Assembly: GCA_016712345.1 (NCBI GenBank)
Contig: JADJRH010000001.1
Location: 3,534,001-3,598,000, forward strand
Source of the DNA: Polyangiaceae bacterium
GTDB taxonomy: Bacteria > Myxococcota_A > Polyangia > Polyangiales > Polyangiaceae
Direction of reading: 5' to 3'
DNA length: 64,000 bases
In this document: one piece after another, positions 17,375 to 25,929 of the stretch
How the letters are laid out: every line of letters starts with the position of its first letter
Position numbering within the stretch: the first letter of the stretch is position 1
Made by a program: the position numbers and the translations under genes
The notes under the pieces: generated by a model
What the model saw: only the letters and a program-made list of their open reading frames with translations
The model's database searches: none
What the model was told of the DNA's origin: nothing

Positions 17375-17414
17375 GGCGCGCACTGCGGCGTGGTGTTGAG
17401 AACGCCTCAGTTTA

Positions 17415-17427
17415 TGTGCGGTGCAAT
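17415..17427. promoter_or_regulatory. PhaR-type operator upstream of phaR
   Basis: TGTGCGGTGCAAT keeps the TGC-GGT-GCA core of the perfect 16760 site and lies about 40 bp upstream of the phaR start codon, where it could mediate autorepression. Confidence 0.55.
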
Positions 17428-17493
17428 ACACAAGCTTTGGCCCGATTGCACGCCCAATTGCGAAATCTTTTTGTGTCACTGCTCCCACGTTCA

Positions 17494-17508
17494 TGTTGCA
17501 TAGCAGCA
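17494..17508. promoter_or_regulatory. PhaR-type operator, second upstream copy
   Basis: TGTTGC-ATA-GCAGCA matches the 16760 palindrome at 11 of 12 arm bases. It lies 120 bp upstream of phaR and about 115 bp upstream of the divergent lipoprotein gene at 17622. Confidence 0.55.
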
Positions 17509-17560
17509 AAATAATGCTTGACGGCCTGTTTTATCGTCGCTAAGACAGCCCGCGCTTCAT

Positions 17561-17575
17561 TGATGCGGCGCAACA
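17561..17575. promoter_or_regulatory. PhaR-type operator near the divergent lipoprotein operon
   Basis: TGATGC-GGC-GCAACA matches the 16760 site at 11 of 12 arm bases. At 47 bp upstream of the 17622 start it could place the lipoprotein/hydrolase/outer-membrane operon under PhaR as well. Confidence 0.5.
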
Positions 17576-17621
17576 TAAACCGAGTTCGCCCACAACCCGT
17601 AGGCCCTCACTTCATAGCGCT

Positions 17622-18593
17622 ATGACTACCCGCCTCGCTCCTTACCTCGCCTTCGCCGCATCGGTGTTTCTTGCCGCCTGCGCCTCCACAACCGATCTAG
17701 AATGTCAGGTGGGCGCCGATTGTGAATCGGGCGTGTGCAATGCCAACGGCACGTGTGCACCCGTTTCTACCACCTCCACAGAAGGTGGGTCGGCGGGTTC
17801 CACAACGGGCGGTACAGGTGGAACGGGAGCGGGCTCGGGAACAGGTGCCGGCGGCGGCAGCGGGGGAACAGGCGCGACCGGCGGTTCGGCGGTGTGTTCC
17901 CCCAACAACGACGGCACCGTTGAGGCGAGTGAAGTGCCGCTCGGCGCGGGTTTTTCTGCCAAATTCAAAATTGGTAACAACGCCGCGTTTGATACAACGG
18001 GTAGCAAAGAGCCCAACGGCACCCGCATTTGGGACTTCACGGTCATGCTGGCAGGTGACCATACCGTTTTGGCAGAAACTCTACCCATTGACGGAACATG
18101 GTATGCGGCCGATTTTGCCGGCGCCACGTATGCCACGCGCCTTTCTGACAGCGCAGACTTGTTGGGCGTGTTTGAGGTGAGCAGTTCTGCCCTTCTGCTG
18201 CGCGGTGTTGTTTCTCCTGAAGACGGGTTTACCGCCACCAACCTCAAGTATGATCCGCCCGTGGTTGTCCTTCAGTTCCCCATGAAAGTGGGCGATACGT
18301 GGGAAACAACGTCTCAAGTGTCAGGTCAGGCGGCGGGGGTATTTTCAATCTACTCTGAAACGTACACTTCCGAGGTCGACGTTGCGGGGAAGGCTCTCAC
18401 CCCATTTGCTGAGTTTCCGGTCTTACGGGTAGGTACCGATCTCACGCGAGTGGTGGGCGCCCTTGTCACCACAACTCGGTCGTACGCTTTTGTTACCGAG
18501 TGTTTTGGAAGCGTTGCCACAGCGGTTTCACAAACCAACGAACTGGGTGTTGAGTTCACCAACGCCGCCGAGGTTCGAAGGCTCTCCCCGTGA
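17622..18593 (+). CDS. Lipoprotein with Cys-rich head and Gly-rich linker (paralogue of 21090)
   Basis: 323 residues with signal peptide and lipobox (FLAACAS). A short Cys-rich segment (ECQVGADCESGVCNANGTC) is followed by a Gly/Thr/Ser-rich linker to about residue 95 and a beta-rich domain. Its C-terminus (ECFGSVATAVSQ...AEVRRLSP) matches that of the 21090 protein (ECFGEVARAVSK...TEVRRLGQ), so the two are paralogues bracketing one operon. Its TGA overlaps the GTG of the next gene. Function unknown; probably outer-membrane or surface-located. Confidence 0.75.
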   Translation: MTTRLAPYLAFAASVFLAACASTTDLECQVGADCESGVCNANGTCAPVSTTSTEGGSAGSTTGGTGGTGAGSGTGAGGGSGGTGATGGSAVCSPNNDGTVEASEVPLGAGFSAKFKIGNNAAFDTTGSKEPNGTRIWDFTVMLAGDHTVLAETLPIDGTWYAADFAGATYATRLSDSADLLGVFEVSSSALLLRGVVSPEDGFTATNLKYDPPVVVLQFPMKVGDTWETTSQVSGQAAGVFSIYSETYTSEVDVAGKALTPFAEFPVLRVGTDLTRVVGALVTTTRSYAFVTECFGSVATAVSQTNELGVEFTNAAEVRRLSP

Positions 18594-19510
18594 GTATGAT
18601 TCGTCGCCTTTCCACCGTACTTACCGCGTGTACACTCGCGGCTTCACCTGTGCTTGCCGGTTGCCTTTCCTTCCATCAAGGCCCCATGCCCGGTGAACCT
18701 CAAAACGCCACCTTTGTGGAGGTGGAAGGCGCTCGTGTTCGGTACCGCGACGAGGGAGAAGGAACGCCTGTTGTACTCATCCACGGTTTTGCTTCGTCGC
18801 TTGAAACGTGGGACGCCGTTATCCCGTCCCTTGTCAAAAACCATCGCGTTCTGGCGGTTGACCTAAAAGGGTTTGGTTGGACAGATCGGCCCGAAGGAGA
18901 CTATTCACCTTGGGCAGAGGCCAAGTTGGTTCGCGCTGTGATGGAAAGGCGCGGCATAAAAAAGGCGGCTATTGTGGCCCACTCGTGGGGGTCGAGTGTG
19001 GCTCTGGCTCTCGCGCTGGGAGATCCTGACAGGGTAACCCGCATCGCCTTGTATGATGCCTGGGTATATGAAGATCAAATTCCCACGTTTTTTAGGCTTG
19101 CGCGGCGTGAAGCTGTTGGGGAGTTTTTGTTTGGCGTTTATTACAAAGAGCGTCCCGATGACCGGTTCGTCCTCGCCTTCCACGATCCAACTATTCTGAA
19201 CGAGGCATTGGCAGAAGCGGTAGAAAAGTCGCTTGAACGTCCGGGAACGGTGGCCGCTGCGCTCGCCGCTGTGAGGGGTCAACAGTTTGCAGAAGTAGAA
19301 AAGCGGTACAAGACCATTCAAAAACCTGTACTGCTTTTATGGGGTAGGGAAGACGTTGTCACCACGCTCGACTTTGGTGAACGTCTTTCCAAAGAGCTGC
19401 CCAACGCCCGCTTGGTTGTGTACCCCAAGTGTGGACACTTTCCCATGATCGAGGCAATTGGCGCCTCCAACACCGAACTTGCCAAGTTTTTGGCCGAGGA
19501 GGCGCGGTGA
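18590..19510 (+). CDS. Alpha/beta hydrolase lipoprotein
   Basis: 306 residues from GTG 18590, overlapping the previous stop (GTGA). The signal peptide ends in VLAGC. The fold is a standard alpha/beta hydrolase: oxyanion VVLIHGFASSLETWD, nucleophile Ser in AHSWGSS, Asp in WGREDVVT and His in KCGHFPM. The lipobox places it in the envelope, so its substrate is likely extracytoplasmic. It lies between two PHA loci in an operon with an outer-membrane protein; a role on PHA oligomers is possible but not shown. Confidence 0.8.
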   Translation: MSMIRRLSTVLTACTLAASPVLAGCLSFHQGPMPGEPQNATFVEVEGARVRYRDEGEGTPVVLIHGFASSLETWDAVIPSLVKNHRVLAVDLKGFGWTDRPEGDYSPWAEAKLVRAVMERRGIKKAAIVAHSWGSSVALALALGDPDRVTRIALYDAWVYEDQIPTFFRLARREAVGEFLFGVYYKERPDDRFVLAFHDPTILNEALAEAVEKSLERPGTVAAALAAVRGQQFAEVEKRYKTIQKPVLLLWGREDVVTTLDFGERLSKELPNARLVVYPKCGHFPMIEAIGASNTELAKFLAEEAR

Positions 19511-21084
19511 AACGTTTTGCCGCATGGGCCTTCGGTGCCGCGCTTTTGGCGGGGTCTACCCAAGCAGCCGCCACCGGTTTTACCGATATCGGCGACGACC
19601 TGCGAAGCCATGTCAGGTCCATGTTTGACCTGCATGGTCAATTCAGGCTGCGCGGGGAGATGTTTTATAATTTAGACTTGGATCGCGGGCCCACCCCGTC
19701 GGGTCAACTCCTCTTTCCCGTCCCTCTTTCCGATCCAAAAGGTCAAAGCCTCTACGCAGCCGACTTTCGTTTTCGCGCCGACCTCGCTGTGTACGCTCCC
19801 GGCGGTGGTGTCGCCGCCAAAGTGCGTCTCGATGTGCCCGACAATCTCGCGCTGGGTGCCTTTCCCGAGGGTGTACCTTCGGCTTCAACTTCGCAAAAAT
19901 CGCCTGAATTTGTAGCGAGTCTCAAACGCGCTTACATGGAAGTGCTCACGCCCGTGGGTGTTTTTGCCGGCGGTAGAATGGGTAACACCTGGGGCCTTGG
20001 AATGTTGGCCAACGGCGGTGACTGCGCGGACTGCGACAGTGGAGATTCAGCCGACCGCATCGCGTTTATCACCCCGGTGGCAGGTCACGTTTGGGCGGTG
20101 GCGTTTGACTTTTCAGGTTCAGGCCCGTTTGTTCCGCGCGGCGTACAAAATCGAGTGATCGAGGTCGATGCTTCGGACGACGTGCGGTCACTCACCTTTG
20201 CGGTGCTCAACTTCAAAAACGATTTGGCTCGGGAACGACGTCGCAAAGCCGACAAATCCACCTTTGAATATGGGGCTTATTTTGCCTACAGGTGGCAAGA
20301 CAAAGATATTCCCATTTCGTACCTACCCGTTACGGTAGATCAGCCTCTCACGGAGGCATCTGTGATGAAACGCGGTTACCGCGCCGCGGCGGGAGATGTG
20401 TGGGCACGCCTTTCTCTACCCTTTGGTAGAATTGAAGTCGAAGCAGCCGTGTTATACGGGTATTATGAACAAGTGTCTCTTCTACCCGGTGCGCTCCTTC
20501 GTGACCCGTCAGAATCAATTCAGTGGGGTGTTGCTGTAGAAAGCGATTTTGGCCGACCTGAAAGCGCATTCGGCGGAGGGGTAGACTTGGGTGTGGCGAG
20601 CGGCGATCCCGCGCCTGGATTTGGAGTGCGTCAAACCAACCCGCTGGCCACGGCCGCGCAGCCCGGTGACTTAGATGGTCCCCAGGTAAACCCACCGCTC
20701 GACACGTCCGCAAACAACTTTCGCTTTCATCCCGACTACCGGGTCGACCGCATTCTGTTTCGGGAGATCATCGGCACCGTTACCGACGCCGTTTATATTC
20801 GGCCCCACGTTCGCTATACTCTGCTCGACTTGGGCACATCGCAGTTCACCCTTTCTCTCACGGGGATCGCAAGCTTCGCGCTTGAAAGCGCTTCCACACC
20901 CGGTGGGCAGGCTCCCCTCGGGGTAGAATTGGATCCCACCCTCGCATACCGCCACAAAGACGGGTTTGGCCTATCGCTGGAGCACGGGGTGTTATTTCCA
21001 CTCGCGGGGCTCGACAATCCACAACTCAACATGCCGGCAAAACCGGCTCAAATGTTGCGGGCCCGCGCAACCTATACTTTTTAG
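19507..21084 (+). CDS. Outer-membrane beta-barrel-like protein (TIGR04551-like)
   Basis: About 525 residues from GTG 19507, overlapping the hydrolase stop (GTGA). A signal peptide (AAWAFGAALLAGSTQAAA) is followed by alternating amphipathic strands (LHGQFRLRGEMFYNLDLDRG, YGAYFAYRWQDKD), ending in an aromatic C-terminal strand (QMLRARATYTF) as expected of an outer-membrane barrel. The overall look matches the myxobacterial TIGR04551 family, by memory only. It is translationally coupled to the lipoprotein hydrolase, suggesting a shared outer-membrane function. Confidence 0.7.
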   Translation: MKRFAAWAFGAALLAGSTQAAATGFTDIGDDLRSHVRSMFDLHGQFRLRGEMFYNLDLDRGPTPSGQLLFPVPLSDPKGQSLYAADFRFRADLAVYAPGGGVAAKVRLDVPDNLALGAFPEGVPSASTSQKSPEFVASLKRAYMEVLTPVGVFAGGRMGNTWGLGMLANGGDCADCDSGDSADRIAFITPVAGHVWAVAFDFSGSGPFVPRGVQNRVIEVDASDDVRSLTFAVLNFKNDLARERRRKADKSTFEYGAYFAYRWQDKDIPISYLPVTVDQPLTEASVMKRGYRAAAGDVWARLSLPFGRIEVEAAVLYGYYEQVSLLPGALLRDPSESIQWGVAVESDFGRPESAFGGGVDLGVASGDPAPGFGVRQTNPLATAAQPGDLDGPQVNPPLDTSANNFRFHPDYRVDRILFREIIGTVTDAVYIRPHVRYTLLDLGTSQFTLSLTGIASFALESASTPGGQAPLGVELDPTLAYRHKDGFGLSLEHGVLFPLAGLDNPQLNMPAKPAQMLRARATYTF

Positions 21085-21089
21085 AGGAA

Positions 21090-21935
21090 ATGGTCATGCG
21101 CCCCAATCTACAAGCCTCATGGGTAACCGCCTTACTCTTGCTCTCCGGCTGTGGTGAAAACCTGACGCGCGACCGCGATCCGGTGAAAGAAACCGAGCCG
21201 CCCAATTTGAGTTGTGTACCCAACTTAGATGGTCAGATCGATTCCGACGAGCTGCAGGCTGCCATTGGAGTGCCGGCTTCCTACCTTGTGTCGCCGCCCG
21301 GTGAAACGCGCGATGTCAACCTGAAAGGTACAGCGAGTGACACCGGCGCGCCCATTTGGGACATGTCGCAAGATTTTGCGTCGGACCAACAGGCGTTTAT
21401 TGAGGCTTCCAAGGTATCCGACCATTGGTTTAAGAGCGAGTTTCCCGCCGGTGAGTTTGCCGCACCGGCCGACGCCGCCGGGTCACTTTTGGGCGTCTAC
21501 CAGCACACCGATGAAGCACTCTACCTGCTAGGCATTGCGTCCAAAGAAGAAGATCCAAAAGCTGGCAAAACGCTCCTTGTGTACAACTCGCCCATTGCTC
21601 TTTACAAGTTTCCTCTCATTGCCGGAACGTCGTGGATCGCCGTGGGAGAAGTTCAAAACGGCACCGCATACGGTCTACCCTATGCTGGCAAAGACACGTA
21701 TGAGATTGAGGTTGGCCCAACCGGTCAACTGGAGTTGTTTGACTATACCTTTGAGCAAGTGCACCGCGTAAAGCTCCACGTTGTTCAAGAACCCAGCGTA
21801 GGTCAGAGCGTGACCACCCGGCAGTCACAATTTTTGTTTGAGTGTTTCGGCGAGGTCGCGCGTGCCGTGAGCAAGCCGGGTGAAACCAAAGATGACTTTA
21901 CCCAAGCGACGGAAGTGCGCCGTTTGGGCCAATAG
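21090..21935 (+). CDS. Lipoprotein, paralogue of the 17622 protein
   Basis: About 280 residues; ATG 21090 or 21096, with GAGG just upstream. The signal peptide ends in a lipobox (LLLSGCGEN). It lacks the Cys-rich head and Gly-rich linker of the 17622 paralogue but shares the beta domain: an APIWDMSQ-like strand (IWDFTV in the paralogue), a GSLLGVYQ/DLLGVFEV pair and the common ECFGxVAxAVS...EVRRLxx ending. It closes the four-gene operon. Function unknown. Confidence 0.72.
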   Translation: MVMRPNLQASWVTALLLLSGCGENLTRDRDPVKETEPPNLSCVPNLDGQIDSDELQAAIGVPASYLVSPPGETRDVNLKGTASDTGAPIWDMSQDFASDQQAFIEASKVSDHWFKSEFPAGEFAAPADAAGSLLGVYQHTDEALYLLGIASKEEDPKAGKTLLVYNSPIALYKFPLIAGTSWIAVGEVQNGTAYGLPYAGKDTYEIEVGPTGQLELFDYTFEQVHRVKLHVVQEPSVGQSVTTRQSQFLFECFGEVARAVSKPGETKDDFTQATEVRRLGQ

Positions 21936-21986
21936 TAGCCATATTTGCTTGATCTATCATTTGGATATTACCGAGGAGAAAAAACC

Positions 21987-22274
21987 ATGTTCCAAGCGAT
22001 GTTTGACCAGTGGAAAAAAGGATTTGACGCCTGGGAAAATGCCACGGCCGAATATCTTGAAACCGTGCTCAAAAGCCCGATGGTTCTCACCCCCGCGGGG
22101 ATGATGCTTTCGGCCGCCATGAAGAGCAAAGCAGCCAGTGAAAAAGCGCTCGCCCAATTCTGGGGTGCGTGGGGATTGCCCACCAAACGCGATCAAGAGC
22201 GCACGCTGCACGCGCTCAACCAGCTTGAAAGCCGTCTCCTCGATCTTGAAGAAAAACTCTCCCAAAAGGGCTGA
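21987..22274 (+). CDS. PHA synthase partner-like small helical protein (PhaE/PhaM-like)
   Basis: 95 residues from ATG 21987, with a strong GAGGAG ribosome site 8-13 bp upstream. It is helical throughout: MFQAMFDQWKKGFDAWENA, then FWGAWGLPTKRDQERTLHAL and a coiled-coil-like NQLESRLLDLEEKLSQ. The GLPT-x-(R/A) hinge followed by a heptad tail recalls the C-termini of PhaE and PhaM, synthase-activating subunits. It leads an operon with an acyl-CoA synthetase and a second phaC, which supports that role. Confidence 0.7.
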   Translation: MFQAMFDQWKKGFDAWENATAEYLETVLKSPMVLTPAGMMLSAAMKSKAASEKALAQFWGAWGLPTKRDQERTLHALNQLESRLLDLEEKLSQKG

Positions 22275-22283
22275 GAGGCCACC

Positions 22284-24008
22284 ATGGATATCACGCCGTT
22301 TCTCGACATGAAGATCGCTCCGCGGGCCGTGTTTGACAGTCTCGCCGAGCGAAAAGACCGGCCGCGTTTTTATGTTCCCAAAAGTGATGGTGAGTACACC
22401 ACGGTCACCTGGGGAGCATTTGCCGACTTGATAAAAAATGCCACGCTTTTTCTAGGTCGGGCGGGGCTCACGTCGGGTGATCGCGGCGCGATTTTCAGCA
22501 CCAACCATGTGGAGTGGATTGCCGCGGCCTTGGCCATTCAGGCGAGCGGCGGCGTTATGGTGCCAATCTACCCTGCGAGCACGGCGGACCAAGCGGCATA
22601 CATTGCCAAGCATTGTGAAGCGAAGGTGATCTTCGTTGCAGCGCCTCTACTGCCCCGCATTCTAGAAGCGTGGGATGACTACGCGGCCACCAAGCGATTT
22701 GTCACATTTGAAGAAAATGTGGACATTGATAAAATGGTAGAAAGCCTCAAAGCAAAGGGTAAAAAAGCACCCGATGCAAGTCAGGTAAAAGAGCGCGTTG
22801 TCAACTGGAAAACCGTCTTGTCCACCGGTGCCGCTCGCAACAGCGAAGACCCCTCCGCGTTTGACCGCACCATGAACGGCGTTTCGCTCGATCAACCCGG
22901 CATGATGCTTTATACAAGCGGCACCACCGGCAATCCTAAAGGTGTACCTCTCACCCACGCCAATGTCGCGGCCAACGGCCGTGATTGGCTGCTTTGCAAC
23001 GGTCCTCTCATGGAAGAAAATGCCGTGGACCTTTTGTGGCTCCCCATGAGTCACATTTTCGGTTTCGGTGAAGCTTGTTTGGGTAACACTCTCGGGTTTA
23101 CAACCTACCTGTGTGACCCGGCGTCGGTCATGGCCAAACTTCCGTTGGTTCAGCCAAGCGTGTTTATGAGCGTTCCCAGCGTTTGGGAAAAGCTTGCCGT
23201 GGGTGCCATGGGAGAATCTACCCAAGAGGCTCAAAAAGCAAAGTTGGCCTCCCTCACCGGCGGCAAACTGCGTTTTTGCCTTTCGGGCGGCGCCGGCCTC
23301 AAACGTGAAGTGAAAGAATTTTTCCATCAGCACGGCGTGTTGATTATTGAAGGGTATGGTCTGACAGAAACGTCACCTACCCTTACCCTCAACAGACCCG
23401 ACGCATTCAGGTTTGATACCGTGGGTAAACCGCTCCCATCGGTTGAAATCAAGCTGGCGGAAGATGGGGAGATTCTTGCCAGGGGGCCCAACGTTTTCGG
23501 CGGTTATTTTAAAGATGACGACGCCACCAAAAACGCCTTCACCGACGATGGATGGTTTAAAACAGGTGACGTGGGCCAGTGGACCGAAGACGGCTTTTTA
23601 AAAATCGTCGATCGTAAAAAAGACATCTTGGTCACTGCCGGTGGCAAAAACGTTCCACCCGTCAATATCGAAATGCGGTTTGCCGACGACCCGGTGTTTG
23701 CCAATGTGGTTGTCTACGGAGACGCCAAAAAGTTCTTGGTGCTCGGCGTTTGGCTAAACGATGAAGTGGTTGCTGCGGAGCTTGCAAAACAAGGTATCGC
23801 CAAGACACCTGAATCGGTTGAAAAGCTTGTTTGGGAGCGGATTGAAAAGGTGAACGCCGGTTTGGCCCACCATGAAACGATCAAAAAGTTTTCAATCATG
23901 CAAAAGCCGCTCACCGTTCAAAATGGGCTGTTAACGGCCACGCTCAAAGTGCGTCGCAAAAAGATTTATGAAGCTTTCCACGGCGAGTTTGAGGCTCTGT
24001 ATCAATGA
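22284..24008 (+). CDS. Long-chain acyl-CoA synthetase (AMP-forming)
   Basis: 574 residues. ANL-family motifs are in order: P-loop YTSGTTGNPKGVPLTH, A5 GYGLTETSP, A7 GWFKTGDVGQW, A8 KIVDRKKDILVTAGGKNV, and a C-terminal Lys in NGLLTATLKVRRKK. It activates fatty acids to acyl-CoA through acyl-AMP. In this operon it may supply (hydroxy)acyl-CoA for the synthase encoded next; the stop and the next ATG overlap (ATGA), so expression is coupled. Confidence 0.88.
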   Translation: MDITPFLDMKIAPRAVFDSLAERKDRPRFYVPKSDGEYTTVTWGAFADLIKNATLFLGRAGLTSGDRGAIFSTNHVEWIAAALAIQASGGVMVPIYPASTADQAAYIAKHCEAKVIFVAAPLLPRILEAWDDYAATKRFVTFEENVDIDKMVESLKAKGKKAPDASQVKERVVNWKTVLSTGAARNSEDPSAFDRTMNGVSLDQPGMMLYTSGTTGNPKGVPLTHANVAANGRDWLLCNGPLMEENAVDLLWLPMSHIFGFGEACLGNTLGFTTYLCDPASVMAKLPLVQPSVFMSVPSVWEKLAVGAMGESTQEAQKAKLASLTGGKLRFCLSGGAGLKREVKEFFHQHGVLIIEGYGLTETSPTLTLNRPDAFRFDTVGKPLPSVEIKLAEDGEILARGPNVFGGYFKDDDATKNAFTDDGWFKTGDVGQWTEDGFLKIVDRKKDILVTAGGKNVPPVNIEMRFADDPVFANVVVYGDAKKFLVLGVWLNDEVVAAELAKQGIAKTPESVEKLVWERIEKVNAGLAHHETIKKFSIMQKPLTVQNGLLTATLKVRRKKIYEAFHGEFEALYQ

Positions 24009-25039
24009 AAGGGCTCAAAAACGTTTCTACCCTTTGGGCGCGAAAGCCGCCGCCGGTGGGCAGCACGCCGTGCGACGTTGTGTACCGAGAAAACAAGCTC
24101 AGCCTGCTTCGGTATCGCCCGCGCGCAGAAGGGGTAAAGTATAAAACGCCCGTGCTGCTTGTTCCGTCGCTCATCAATCGGCACTACGTGCTCGACCTTT
24201 TGCCAGGCAAAAGTTTTATTGAGTACATGGTGAGTGTTGGGCATGATGTCTATTGTATAGAATGGGGCATTCCCACCGATGAAGATCGGTTTCTAACCTT
24301 CGACGACGTGTGTGACCGTTACCTCGGGCGCGCTCTTCGAACGGTGAGTAGAGAGGCTCCAAACGACAAGGCCCACGTGCTTGGGTATTGCCTGGGTGGA
24401 ACGCTCACAAGCATTCATGCGGCTGTCCGACCTGAACATTTCGCGTCGCTCACGGCCCTCGCCGCGCCCATTGGGTTTGACGACAATGGGCTCTTGTCCA
24501 AGTGGGCGCGCACGGGTGAATTTGACTTGGGTGCCATCACGAGTGCGTTTGGCAATGCGCCCGCGTGGCTCCTTCAGGGATCCTTTCAACTGTTGCGACC
24601 TACCCTGTCTCTCCACAAAGCGGTGAGCCTTCTTGATAAAGGTGACCGTGAAGAGTTTTTAGAAGGGTTTTTGGCGCTTGAAACATGGGGTAGTGACAAT
24701 ATCCCGTTTCCGGGAGCGTGCTTTCGGCAGTATATTGAAGAGCTGTATCGAAAAGACGGCCTCTTAAATGAGAGTTTTTCAATGAGCGGTCATCCTGTAA
24801 AACTCTCCTCCATTACCTGTCCAACGCTTGCCGTCACGTTTGAACACGACAACATTGTGCCCCACAAGAGCGCTTCGGTTTTGCTCGAACGCGTTTCTTC
24901 CACCGACAAAGAGCACATTCATTTAATCGGCGGCCATGTGGGGTCGGTTGTATCAAGCCATGCCAAAAAAACGCTCTGGCCTCGAATATCAAAGTTCTGG
25001 GCAGACCGCGACGCGCCGGCCGGTACCAACGTCCATTAG
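24005..25039 (+). CDS. phaC: Poly(3-hydroxyalkanoate) synthase, second copy
   Basis: 344 residues, beginning within the stop of the ligase gene. Nucleophile motif GYCLGG, Asp in FEHDNIVP, His in GGHVGSV, and LLVPSLINRHYVLDL as in the 15449 copy, with DVYCIEWGIPTDEDR matching the other's TYCLDWGIPEDEDR. The two are clearly paralogous but diverged, and both are of the short class III length. Neighbours (small helical partner, acyl-CoA synthetase, SDR reductase) suggest a distinct monomer supply from locus 1. Confidence 0.9.
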   Translation: MKGLKNVSTLWARKPPPVGSTPCDVVYRENKLSLLRYRPRAEGVKYKTPVLLVPSLINRHYVLDLLPGKSFIEYMVSVGHDVYCIEWGIPTDEDRFLTFDDVCDRYLGRALRTVSREAPNDKAHVLGYCLGGTLTSIHAAVRPEHFASLTALAAPIGFDDNGLLSKWARTGEFDLGAITSAFGNAPAWLLQGSFQLLRPTLSLHKAVSLLDKGDREEFLEGFLALETWGSDNIPFPGACFRQYIEELYRKDGLLNESFSMSGHPVKLSSITCPTLAVTFEHDNIVPHKSASVLLERVSSTDKEHIHLIGGHVGSVVSSHAKKTLWPRISKFWADRDAPAGTNVH

Positions 25040-25111
25040 CCAAGGGCGCGTTGGTATACGCACAATGATTTAATGGGGGATCTGTAAAAGTCATCGGAGA
25101 ATAACTCGACC

Positions 25112-25858
25112 ATGAAGCTCAGTGATCTGAAAATAATTGTAACCGGCGGCGCTCAAGGAATGGGAGCCTATTTTGCCACCAAACTCCACGAAGCAGGCGC
25201 CAAAGTGTGCGCGGGCGACGTGAATGACGCAGGTCTTGCCGCATTGCCTGAAGGCATTTTTCGCCGCAAGCTTGATGTATCAAAAGAGGCCGAGTGTGAG
25301 GCCTTTGTGGAGTGGGCGCACGAACACATGGGTGGGCTCAACGGCCTGATCAACAACGCGGGCATCCTGCGTGACGGCTTACTTGTCAAAAAAGACAAGG
25401 CGACAGGTTCAATTGTCAAACTCTCCGCCGACCAGTGGAACGCCGTGATCGGAGTCAACCTGACGGGGGCTACCTTCATGGTAAGGGAAGTGGTTGCCAA
25501 AATGGCCGCCCAGGGCCACCGTCCGGGCGTGATTGTCAACATGTCCAGCGTGGCCCGCCACGGCAACCGCGGTCAGTCAAACTATGTGGCTGCCAAAGCG
25601 TCGCTCGCTGCCAATACCGTCACGTGGGCGCGTGAATTTGCGTCGTTTGGTGTTCGGGTAGGTGCCATTGCCCCCGGAATGATTGAAACGCCCATGACTC
25701 AAGGGATGAATCAAAAGGCCCGCGACGCACTCGTTGCAAGCGTTCCTGTGGGTAGAATCGGCGTGCCTGAAGACATTTGGCTGGCCGTCAAGTTTGTACT
25801 TGAATGTGACTATTTCAACGGCCGAACCATTGATGTCGACGGCGGCTTGGTCATGTGA
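25112..25858 (+). CDS. SDR oxidoreductase, PhaB/FabG-like 3-ketoacyl-CoA reductase
   Basis: 248 residues with GGAG-type spacing upstream. Classic short-chain dehydrogenase: TGGAQGMGAYFA cofactor loop, LINNAGILRDG, catalytic Ser in VNMSSVARHG and Tyr/Lys in SNYVAAK, and the C-terminal DVDGGLVM. The D after VCAGD suggests NAD(H) rather than NADP(H), by general rule. Position after phaC suggests reduction of 3-ketoacyl-CoA to the (R)-3-hydroxyacyl-CoA monomer, as PhaB does; a 3-hydroxyacyl-CoA dehydrogenase role is also possible. Confidence 0.82.
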   Translation: MKLSDLKIIVTGGAQGMGAYFATKLHEAGAKVCAGDVNDAGLAALPEGIFRRKLDVSKEAECEAFVEWAHEHMGGLNGLINNAGILRDGLLVKKDKATGSIVKLSADQWNAVIGVNLTGATFMVREVVAKMAAQGHRPGVIVNMSSVARHGNRGQSNYVAAKASLAANTVTWAREFASFGVRVGAIAPGMIETPMTQGMNQKARDALVASVPVGRIGVPEDIWLAVKFVLECDYFNGRTIDVDGGLVM

Positions 25859-25929
25859 TTGTCAAGCGTTCGCGGCGTGCGGCAATGGATTGACGACTAC
25901 CCATTCGCGCGCCTGAACCGACCGCGCAC

